DNA from: Paracoccaceae bacterium | GTDB taxonomy: Bacteria; Pseudomonadota; Alphaproteobacteria; Rhodobacterales; Rhodobacteraceae | Direction of reading: 5' to 3' | DNA length: 13,573 nucleotides | NCBI GenBank assembly: GCA_007134805.1 | Contig: SLKB01000231.1 | Coordinates: forward strand, 1-13,573 | Position numbers and translations under genes: made by a program | Shown here: positions 6,881 through 12,911 of the stretch, one piece after another | Layout of the letters: each line of letters begins with the position of its first letter | Numbering within the stretch: position 1 is the first letter of the stretch | Notes under the pieces: generated by a model | The model's database searches: none | What the model was told of the DNA's origin: nothing | Seen by the model: the letters and a program-made list of their open reading frames with translations, nothing else

Positions 6881-6908
6881 CCGTGCCGGATCAGCGCATC
6901 CGGCGCGG
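6881..6908 (+). promoter_or_regulatory. Intercistronic hairpin between tctA and the LVIVD gene
   Basis: CCGTGCCGGAT (6881-6891) pairs with ATCCGGCGCGG (6898-6908): 11 pairs including one G-U wobble, with a 6-base loop. It follows the tctA stop by 22 bases and has no U-tract. It may insulate the mRNA of the last gene or attenuate read-through into it. Confidence 0.66.
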
Positions 6909-6950
6909 TCGTACTCACCCCGAAGGACAACAACACAAGGTCAATTCCTC

Positions 6951-8219
6951 ATGGCTGCACATGCAGAAAACATGGAGCTGCTGGGCCAGCTCGACATTCC
7001 CGGCGGCGGACAGGTGGTGGTCGCGGGGCAGCATGCCTTCATCGGGCATATGCGCCCGCCGCACGGCACTTCGATCATCGATGTCTCGGATCCGCGCGCG
7101 CCCCGCGTGATCGCGCATATCGACCCGCCCAGCCCTTACTCGCACACCCACAAGGTGCGCGTCGTGGGCAATCTTCTCTTCGCCAATGTCGAACGCGACC
7201 GGCGCCATTTCTTCCGCAAGGGTGAAGGGATCGACGCGGCCGCGCGTGATCTGACGCGCGAGCTGGGCCGCGCGCCCAGCGATGCCGAACTCGCCGCGCG
7301 GATCAGCGTCGACGCCCAGGACATGGACGATCTGCGCGCGGGCCTCGCGCGCGGCTATGACGAGGGCGGGTTCCGGATCTTCGACATCGCGGATCCGGCA
7401 AACCCACGCCTGATCACGCATGTCAGGACCGGCGGTGTGGGCGTGCACCGTTTCGATGTCGATGAGAATTACGCCTATATCTCGACCGAGATGGAGGGCT
7501 ATCTCGGCAATATCCTGGTGATCTACGATCTGGCCGATCCCGCCCAGCCGCGCGAGGTCTCGCGCTGGTGGCTGCCGGGGCAGCACATCGCCGGCGGCGA
7601 GACCCCGACCTGGGAGGGCCGGCGAAACCGGCTGCACCACGCGCTGCGCCAGGGCGACCGGCTCTATGCGGCCTGCTGGTATGATGGCGGCTATGTCATC
7701 GACATCAGCGACATCACCCGCCCGCGCACCATCGGGCATTTCGACTATCACCCGCCCATGCGCGAGCCCACGCACACGTTCTTCAAGGCCCCGCAAAAGA
7801 TTGCGGGCCATGAGATCGCGCTTCTGGTCGATGAAGAACATGACGGTCATGTGCGCGGCCAGCCGCACGGGCTGATCTGGATCGTGGACATCTCGGATGT
7901 GGCCAATATCAGGCCGCTCGCGACCTTTGATGTCAGCGAGATGGATTCGCCCTATTCTCGCGCGGGCCTGCGCTTCGGCGCGCACCAGTTCCAGGAGCAT
8001 CTCTCCGGCACGATGCTCTATGCCGCGTGGTTCTCGGGCGGGGTGCGGGCGATCGACATCTCGGATCCGACGCTCCCGCGGGAAGTCGGCGCCTTCGTCC
8101 CCGACGCGCCAAAGGGCTTTGCCGCGCCGCAATGCAACGATGTCGATGTCGATGCGCGCGGACTGATCCATGTGCTCGACCGCAACCGAGGCTATCACAT
8201 CCTGCAGCACGCCCCATGA
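6951..8219 (+). CDS. LVIVD-repeat beta-propeller protein with conserved histidines (422 aa)
   Basis: At least six repeats of the LVIVD type are visible: SIIDVSDPRAPRVIAHI (41), FRIFDIADPANPRLI (141), LVIYDLADPAQPREV (189), YVIDISDITRPRTI (248), WIVDISDVANIRPL (310), and VRAIDISDPTLPREV (365). These form a beta-propeller. Histidines recur at equivalent places (SHTHK 64-68, GVHRF 164-168, RLHHAL 227-232, PTHTF 273-277, GAHQF 343-347), which could create a central metal site, but no enzyme activity is established for the family. A helical insertion at about 93-135 interrupts the first and second repeats. No signal peptide is seen. ATG at 6951 is chosen with AAGG ten bases upstream; a GTG at 6855 overlapping the tctA stop would read through the hairpin. 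Last gene of the operon, so likely catabolic or sensing. Confidence 0.82.
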   Translation: MAAHAENMELLGQLDIPGGGQVVVAGQHAFIGHMRPPHGTSIIDVSDPRAPRVIAHIDPPSPYSHTHKVRVVGNLLFANVERDRRHFFRKGEGIDAAARDLTRELGRAPSDAELAARISVDAQDMDDLRAGLARGYDEGGFRIFDIADPANPRLITHVRTGGVGVHRFDVDENYAYISTEMEGYLGNILVIYDLADPAQPREVSRWWLPGQHIAGGETPTWEGRRNRLHHALRQGDRLYAACWYDGGYVIDISDITRPRTIGHFDYHPPMREPTHTFFKAPQKIAGHEIALLVDEEHDGHVRGQPHGLIWIVDISDVANIRPLATFDVSEMDSPYSRAGLRFGAHQFQEHLSGTMLYAAWFSGGVRAIDISDPTLPREVGAFVPDAPKGFAAPQCNDVDVDARGLIHVLDRNRGYHILQHAP

Positions 8220-8231
8220 CCGGGCCGCGCG

Positions 8232-9059
8232 TCAGGTCAGCGCGACCCAGAGCATCCGTGCCGCCGTGATGCACAGGAACACGGCAAAGGCGCGCTTGAT
8301 CCAGACCGGCTCCAGCGCGTGCGCCAGCCGCGCCCCCAGCGGCGCGCAGAGCACCGAGAGCGGCAGGATCAGCGCCGCCGCCGGAATGTTCGCATATCCC
8401 ACCGAGAGCGGCGGGCGCCCCTCGACCCCCTGCCCCGTGACCATCATCGCAATCGCCGCCGGCACGCCGATGACCAGCCCCAGCCCCGCCGCCGTGCCGA
8501 CCGCGCGATGCACCGGCACCGAAAAGGCGGTCATCAGCGGCACCCCCAGCGTGCCCGCCCCGATCCCCATCATCGCCGAGATCCCCCCCACCCCGGAGGC
8601 AAGCGCCGGCTGTGCGCCGCGCGCCTCGGGCAGGGCCTCGGCCAGCACCCGGGTCTGCGGACGGGCAAGGTTCAAGGCGACCAGCAGCGCGATCGTGCCG
8701 AACACCAGCAGCAGCACCCGCCCCGAGACGAGCCCCGCGAGCAAGCCGCCCGCCAGCGCACCCGCGGCCATCCAGGGCGCCCACCGCCAGACCAGCGCCA
8801 TGTCGAGCGAGCCGCGCCGATGATGCGCCCGCGCGGAAGACAGCGCCGTGACCGAGACCGTGATCAACGAGGTCGCCACCGCCACCTGCATGCCCAGCTC
8901 GGGCGGCAGGTCGAGCGCGACGAACACCCAGAACAGGACCGGCACCACCACGATACCGCCGCCCACGCCCAGCAACCCCGCCAGTACCCCCGCCACCGCG
9001 CCCGTGCCGATGACCCCGATCGCGAGCAAGGCAAGGTCCCAGATCTCAAGTCCGTTCAT
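8232..9059 (-). CDS. TauE/SafE-family membrane permease (275 aa)
   Basis: The protein has two homologous halves, each opening with the TauE/SafE signature: GLLGVGGGIVVVPVLF at about 28-43 and GIGAGTLGVPLMTAF at 165-179. About eight hydrophobic helices fit the usual size (250-280 residues). Members move sulfite, sulfoacetate or other organic anions, mostly as exporters, but many have unknown ligands. CTCCC at 9067-9071 (GGGAG on the coding strand, 7 bases before ATG) fixes the start. It converges on the LVIVD gene with 12 bases between stops and diverges from the first gntR across a shared operator, so it is probably part of the same regulon. It may export an anionic by-product or take up a related substrate. 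Confidence 0.88.
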   Translation of the reverse strand: MNGLEIWDLALLAIGVIGTGAVAGVLAGLLGVGGGIVVVPVLFWVFVALDLPPELGMQVAVATSLITVSVTALSSARAHHRRGSLDMALVWRWAPWMAAGALAGGLLAGLVSGRVLLLVFGTIALLVALNLARPQTRVLAEALPEARGAQPALASGVGGISAMMGIGAGTLGVPLMTAFSVPVHRAVGTAAGLGLVIGVPAAIAMMVTGQGVEGRPPLSVGYANIPAAALILPLSVLCAPLGARLAHALEPVWIKRAFAVFLCITAARMLWVALT

Positions 9060-9162
9060 GGAAGGGCTCCCGGGTTTGGCGTGCGGCGGCGGTCTGGATC
9101 GTCAGCAGCGGCGCCAGCGTCCGACAGGATCTCGGGGAGATGCGGCCCGGAGACATTGTCAC

Positions 9163-9187
9163 TGGTATAACCAATGTAAGAATTGGT
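9163..9187. promoter_or_regulatory. GntR/FadR-type operator in the tauE/gntR1 divergent region
   Basis: TGGTATAACCA (9163-9173) is a perfect TGGT-N3-ACCA palindrome extended to TGGT-AT-AACCAAT. A third half-site TGGT follows at 9184-9187, ten bases after ACCA. The arrangement TGGT-N3-ACCA-N10-TGGT, read toward gntR1, is the same as that read toward gntR2 at 10748-10773 apart from one extra spacer base. On the minus strand, TTGACC at 9190-9185 and TATACC about 15 bases later could serve as the tauE promoter, overlapping the operator. On the plus strand TTGTCA at 9156 is a weak -35 candidate for gntR1. Confidence 0.72.
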
Positions 9188-9268
9188 CAAGTTTGATCCT
9201 CTTGATTTCCAGGCCCGGGTGCTCTTTTGTAAACCTTGTCAGACATCTTCAGAGCAGCAGTTATTCCC

Positions 9269-9961
9269 ATGATAGCAAATTCCCCGACCCGCAACAGCAA
9301 CGCGACGCTCGTGCAATTGCGCGCCTGGCTGTCGCAGAAGGATTTCGAAGAGGCGACCAGATTGCCTTCTGAACGCGTTCTCTGCGAGGAACTGGGCGTG
9401 TCCCGCAGCGATCTGCGCAAGGCGCTTGCCGTGCTCGAGAAGGAAGGCGTGATCTGGCGCCATGTCGGCAAGGGCACCTTCATCGGCGCGCATCCGCTCG
9501 ACACAATGCTCAGCCTCACCCAGATTGAGAGCGCAACCAATCCGACCGAGGTGATGCGCGCGCGCCTGCTGATCGAACCAATGCTGGCCCGCGAGGCCGC
9601 GCGCAACGCCACGCGCCAGGACATGAACGAGATCGAGACCCTGATGCACCAGGCCCGCGCCGCCGAAACCTGGCGCCAGTACGAGACGCTCGACACTGCC
9701 TTCCATCGCGCGATCGCCAAGGGCGCCGCCAGCACGTTGCTGCTCGCGATCTTCGACACCATCAACATCGTGCGCCGTTCGGTGGTCTGGGGCCGCCTGC
9801 GCCAGCAACCGGACCGCCCGCCGCCGGGGCATCATTCCTTCGCCGAACATGAAGCGATTGTTGAAGCGCTCTCCACCCGCGACATCACCGGCGCCGGAGA
9901 GGCGATGTTCATCCATCTGCAGACTGTCGCCGCGCGGCTGGATCTGACCCTGCCACGCTGA
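9269..9961 (+). CDS. GntR-family transcriptional regulator with FCD domain, copy 1 (230 aa)
   Basis: Residues 12-75 are a winged helix-turn-helix: LPSERVLCEELGVSRSDLRKALAVLEKEGVIWRHVGKGTF at 32-71 is the GntR signature with recognition helix around 44-56. Residues 90-222 are an all-helical FCD ligand domain with the usual metal-site set, Asp142 and His146 (LDTAFHRAI), His194 (AEHEAI) and His216 (IHLQT). Such sites bind a divalent metal that contacts a carboxylate effector, which fits regulation of carboxylate transporters. ATG at 9269 is preferred over a TTG 33 bases upstream because it aligns exactly with the paralogue's ATG (ATLVQLRAWLSQ starts at residue 12 in both); no good ribosome site is visible. 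Likely represses the divergent tauE, itself and the transporter operons, released by an imported carboxylate. Confidence 0.92.
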   Translation: MIANSPTRNSNATLVQLRAWLSQKDFEEATRLPSERVLCEELGVSRSDLRKALAVLEKEGVIWRHVGKGTFIGAHPLDTMLSLTQIESATNPTEVMRARLLIEPMLAREAARNATRQDMNEIETLMHQARAAETWRQYETLDTAFHRAIAKGAASTLLLAIFDTINIVRRSVVWGRLRQQPDRPPPGHHSFAEHEAIVEALSTRDITGAGEAMFIHLQTVAARLDLTLPR

Positions 9962-9987
9962 GCACGTGCCCGGCCCCGTGATCAGCG
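9956..9987. terminator. Symmetrical hairpin containing both gntR stop codons
   Basis: CGCTGAGCACG (9956-9966) pairs with CGTGATCAGCG (9977-9987) at 10 of 11 positions, with a GC-rich 10-base loop. The left arm holds the stop of gntR1 and the right arm the stop of gntR2. Because it is symmetrical it would form in transcripts from both sides and could act as a bidirectional end signal, although no U-tracts flank it. It is probably also a direct consequence of the inverted duplication. Confidence 0.55.
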
Positions 9988-10674
9988 GGCGACGGACAGG
10001 CCGAGCCGGGTTGTAACCGTTTCAAGATGCTGGCGCATGGCGTCGCGCGCCCCATCGAGATCGCGCGTCCGGATCGCCTCGAGAATGACGGCGTGCTCGG
10101 CAAAGGAATGATGATCGCTGGGCGGGCGCACGGGTTCGGGGCGCAGCCGCCCCCAGACCACCGAGCGCCGCACCGTGTTGAGCGTGTCGAAGATCGCCAG
10201 CATCAGGCTGTTGCCCCCCGCCTTCGCGATCGCCCGATGCAGCGCGGTATCGAGCGCCTCGTACTGGCGCCAGGTCTCGGCGGCGCGCGCCTGCCGCACC
10301 AGCGTCTCGATATCGGCAACATCCTGCCGGGTGGCATTGCGCGCGGCCTCGCGGGCCAGCATTGGTTCGATCAGCAGCCGCGCACGCATCACATCTGCAG
10401 GATTGGTTTCGCTCTCGATGCGGGCCAGGCTGATATAATCGTCGAAGGGGCGCGGCCCGATGAAGGTGCCCTTGCCGACATGGCGCCAGATCACGCCCTC
10501 GCGTTCCAGCACCGCCAGCGCCTTGCGCAGATCCCCGCGCGTGACTCCCAATTCATCACAGAGAACCCGCTCTGCCGGCAGTTTCGTGGCCTCCGAGAAA
10601 GCATTCTGCGACAGCCAGGCGCGCAGTTGCACCAGCGTGGCATCGGTTTTCCGGGCGGGGGGGATTTCGGTCAT
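9982..10674 (-). CDS. GntR-family transcriptional regulator with FCD domain, copy 2 (230 aa)
   Basis: An inverted paralogue of the preceding regulator, identical in length and about 70% identical without gaps by eye. The winged helix region LPAERVLCDELGVTRGDLRKALAVLEREGVIWRHVGKGTF is nearly unchanged, including most recognition-helix residues, so both should bind the same operator. The FCD metal ligands Asp142, His146, His194 and His216 are kept. Divergence concentrates at about 74-89 and 152-230, where effector response could differ. The ATG at 10674 aligns with that of copy 1; a further ATG 39 bases upstream has a GGGGA too close to it and would add 13 residues with no counterpart in the paralogue. 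It is divergent from tctB2 across an operator, typical of a local repressor of the second transporter. Confidence 0.92.
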   Translation of the reverse strand: MTEIPPARKTDATLVQLRAWLSQNAFSEATKLPAERVLCDELGVTRGDLRKALAVLEREGVIWRHVGKGTFIGPRPFDDYISLARIESETNPADVMRARLLIEPMLAREAARNATRQDVADIETLVRQARAAETWRQYEALDTALHRAIAKAGGNSLMLAIFDTLNTVRRSVVWGRLRPEPVRPPSDHHSFAEHAVILEAIRTRDLDGARDAMRQHLETVTTRLGLSVAR

Positions 10675-10747
10675 GGGCGCGGTCGTCGGGCAGTTTTTCA
10701 CAGGTCCGGACATATCCCCGCACTGTCGCCAAGTCAATAATTTCTTG

Positions 10748-10773
10748 ACCAATGTACCGAATGGTCGTAACCA
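10748..10773. promoter_or_regulatory. GntR/FadR-type operator in the gntR2/tctB2 divergent region
   Basis: ACCA (10748-10751), TGGT (10762-10765) and ACCA (10770-10773) give ACCA-N10-TGGT-N4-ACCA. Read toward gntR2 this is the same three-half-site layout as at 9163-9187, with one extra spacer base. TGGT-CGT-AACCAAT at 10762-10775 carries the shared AACCAAT arm. TTGACC at 10745-10750 could be the -35 box for tctB2, with a poor -10 (TAACCA) 17 bases later, so the operator would overlap the promoter. Confidence 0.68.
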
Positions 10774-10824
10774 ATGCGCGGGGAATCGTGGGATCGCCAC
10801 GTTGTGTCTGGGAGGACACCCGCC

Positions 10825-11310
10825 ATGAATACCGACGATCCACAGGCCGATCTGGTCGCCGCCGCCCTGTTCATCGTGACCGGGTTAGGGGCTGTCTGGA
10901 TCGCGCTCGACTATCCGCTGGGCACCCTGCGCCGGCTGGGGCCGGGTGCCATGCCGATGGGCGTCGGGGTGCTGCTGATCCTGAGCGGGTTCGGGCTCGG
11001 GCTGCAGACCCTCCTGCGGCTGCGCTCCGAGGGTCCGCTCACGAAGCCCGTGCTGTTGGGCTGGTTCAAATGGCCCAAGCGGCATGTGCTGCGCGCGACC
11101 TTCTCGATTGTCGCGGGGCTTTGCGCCTTCGGATTGCTGGTGCGCCCGGCGGGACTCTTCCTTGCGACGGCAGTGCTCGTGTTCCTGTCAAGCCGCGCCG
11201 AGGCCGGCACACCGATCCTCGGCTCGATCCTTCTGGCGCTTGTCATCCCGGCGATGTGCGTGGGCATCTTCGTCTATGGGATCGGGCTTCCGTTCCGGGT
11301 GTGGCCGTAA
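10825..11310 (+). CDS. tctB: TctB-type small membrane subunit, transporter 2 (161 aa)
   Basis: About four hydrophobic helices (near residues 7-26, 40-62, 89-108, 112-152) and the TctB motif LRRLGPGAMPMGVGVLLILSG at 35-55, which is characteristic of the small subunit of tripartite tricarboxylate transporters. GGGAGGA at 10810-10816 supports the ATG at 10825; an in-frame ATG at 10774 would abut the operator. It overlaps tctA2 by one base (TAATG at 11308-11312), so translation is coupled. It starts the second transporter operon, directly downstream of the operator and divergent from gntR2. It is only distantly similar to the first TctB, so the two transporters are not recent duplicates of each other, unlike the binding proteins and regulators. 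Symbol at family level. Confidence 0.87.
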   Translation: MNTDDPQADLVAAALFIVTGLGAVWIALDYPLGTLRRLGPGAMPMGVGVLLILSGFGLGLQTLLRLRSEGPLTKPVLLGWFKWPKRHVLRATFSIVAGLCAFGLLVRPAGLFLATAVLVFLSSRAEAGTPILGSILLALVIPAMCVGIFVYGIGLPFRVWP

Positions 11311-12827
11311 TGGATCTGCTTGCAAATCTCGCCATCGGCTTCGATGTCGCGCTCTCGCCCTCGGCGATGCTCTATTGCCTGATCGGGGTCACGCTCGGCA
11401 CCTTCATCGGCGTGCTGCCCGGGATCGGGCCGCTTGCCGCGATCGGGATCCTGCTGCCGATCACCTTCCACGCGCCGCAGACCGAAGCGATCATCATGCT
11501 CGCGGGCATCTATTACGGCACGATGTATGGCGGCTCAACAGTTGCGATCCTGTTGAACCTGCCGGGCACGGCGGCCTCGGCGGTGGTGGCGATCGATGGC
11601 CACCAGATGGCGAAACAGGGCCGCGCCGGCCCGGCGCTGGTGATGACGACGCTGTCGTCCTTCTTCGGCGGCTGCGTGGCCATCATCGTGGTCGCGGGCT
11701 TTGCGCCGCCGCTTGCGCAATTCGCGCTGCGTTTCCAGTCTCCCGAATATTTCTCGCTGATGGTGATGGGGCTGCTGGCCGCGGCCGTGCTGGTCCAGGG
11801 GCCGTTCCTGAAAGGCATCGCGATGGTGCTCGTCGGGCTGCTGATCGGCACGATCGGGCAGGAAACCGTCTCTGGCCTGCCGCGCTACACCTTCGACACG
11901 CTCTATCTCTATGACGGGATCAGTTTCGTGGTGGTGATCATCGGCCTGTTTGGGCTGGCCGAGGTGCTGCGCAACCTCGCCATGGGCGCTGATCGCGAGA
12001 AGGTCGAGACGCGCGTCGGCTGGCGCGAGCTGATCCCCACCCGGCGCGACATGGCCGACAGTTTCATGCCGACAGCGCGCGGCACCGGGATCGGCGCCTT
12101 CATGGGCATCCTGCCCGGCGCGGGGCCCGCGATCGCCTCTTTCGCGGCTTATGCGCTGGAAAAGCGCGTCTCGCGCAACCGCAAGAACTTCGGCAAGGGC
12201 GCGATCGAGGGGATCGCCGCGCCCGAAGGCGCCAACAACGCCGCCGCGCAGACCTCGTTCATCCCGACCCTGTCGCTCGGCATCCCGGGCGACGCGATCA
12301 TGGCGATCATGCTGGGGGCGCTCATGATCCACGGGCTGACGCCGGGGCCGCAGATCATCCAGAACAACCCGGAATTCTTCTGGGGGCTGATCGCCAGCTT
12401 CTGGGTCGGCAACCTGTTCCTGCTGCTTCTGAACCTGCCCTTCGTGGGCCTGTGGATCAAGATCCTGTCGATCCCCTATTCGATCCTGTTCCCCGCCATC
12501 CTCAGCTTCATCGCCATCGGCATCTACAGCCTCTACCGCGAGCCGATGGACATCTTCATGGTCACCGCGATCGGGCTCGTGGGCTATCTCTTCATCAAGC
12601 TGCGCTGCGAGGCCGCGCCCCTGCTGCTCGGCGTGATCCTCAGCCCGCTTCTGGAGGAAAACCTGCGCCGGTCGATGCTGGTCTCGCGCGGCGATCCGAT
12701 GATCTTCCTGGAGCGCCCGATCAGCCTGATCTTCCTCATCCTGACCGTGCTGGGGGTGGGCCTGGTGCTGCTGGGAAGCTGGCGCGCGCGCAAGGAGGCC
12801 CGCAGCCACGAACACGAGACATCCTGA
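11310..12827 (+). CDS. tctA: TctA-type large permease subunit, transporter 2 (505 aa)
   Basis: A canonical TctA. First half: GTFIGVLPGIGPLAAIGILLPITF at about 30-53 and YYGTMYGGSTVAILLNLPGTAASAVVAIDGHQMAKQG at 68-104. Second half: GAFMGILPGAGPAIASFAAYALEKRVS at 262-288 and APEGANNAAAQTSFIPTLSLGIPGDAIMAIMLGAL at 304-338. The last residues are a charged cytoplasmic tail (ARKEARSHEHETS). With TctB it forms the membrane part of a secondary transporter driven by an ion gradient and fed by a periplasmic TctC protein, here probably the one encoded next. It is much closer to classical TctA than the first copy in this window. Start overlaps the tctB2 stop. Confidence 0.95.
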   Translation: MDLLANLAIGFDVALSPSAMLYCLIGVTLGTFIGVLPGIGPLAAIGILLPITFHAPQTEAIIMLAGIYYGTMYGGSTVAILLNLPGTAASAVVAIDGHQMAKQGRAGPALVMTTLSSFFGGCVAIIVVAGFAPPLAQFALRFQSPEYFSLMVMGLLAAAVLVQGPFLKGIAMVLVGLLIGTIGQETVSGLPRYTFDTLYLYDGISFVVVIIGLFGLAEVLRNLAMGADREKVETRVGWRELIPTRRDMADSFMPTARGTGIGAFMGILPGAGPAIASFAAYALEKRVSRNRKNFGKGAIEGIAAPEGANNAAAQTSFIPTLSLGIPGDAIMAIMLGALMIHGLTPGPQIIQNNPEFFWGLIASFWVGNLFLLLLNLPFVGLWIKILSIPYSILFPAILSFIAIGIYSLYREPMDIFMVTAIGLVGYLFIKLRCEAAPLLLGVILSPLLEENLRRSMLVSRGDPMIFLERPISLIFLILTVLGVGLVLLGSWRARKEARSHEHETS

Positions 12828-12847
12828 ATGCCGCGGCACGTGACCCT

Positions 12848-12887
12848 GGGGGGCAGCGCCACCGCGGAACCATCGACACAGCCCCCC
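12848..12887 (+). promoter_or_regulatory. Possible long-loop hairpin between tctA2 and tctC
   Basis: GGGGGGC (12848-12854) and GCCCCCC (12881-12887) are perfect 7-base complements with 26 bases between them. The long loop makes this weaker than the hairpins of the first operon. It occupies the equivalent place between a membrane-subunit gene and a binding-protein gene. Confidence 0.35.
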
Positions 12888-12911
12888 GGACCAACCAAGG
12901 GAGAGAGAGCA

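Noticed and set aside
6855..6950. GTG start overlapping the tctA1 stop, extending the LVIVD protein by 32 residues
   Set aside because: The extension is compositionally unlike the protein, passes through the hairpin at 6881-6908, and the ATG at 6951 gives a natural N-terminus just before the first repeat.
6915..8210. A 431-codon minus-strand open frame opposite the LVIVD gene
   Set aside because: The plus frame has clear repeats and family similarity; the antisense frame has none and lacks a start signal.
8217..8239. TGACC/GGTCA inverted repeat between the LVIVD and tauE stops as a bidirectional terminator
   Set aside because: Only 5 bp of stem with a 13-base loop and no T-run; not distinguishable from chance.
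10774..10824. Upstream ATG for tctB2
   Set aside because: It directly abuts the operator, leaving no room for a leader, while ATG 10825 has GGGAGGA at a good distance.
11535..12839. A 434-codon minus-strand open frame opposite tctA2
   Set aside because: The composition is a shadow of the hydrophobic TctA codons (His/Asp/Arg/Gln rich), and it has no ribosome site or domain.
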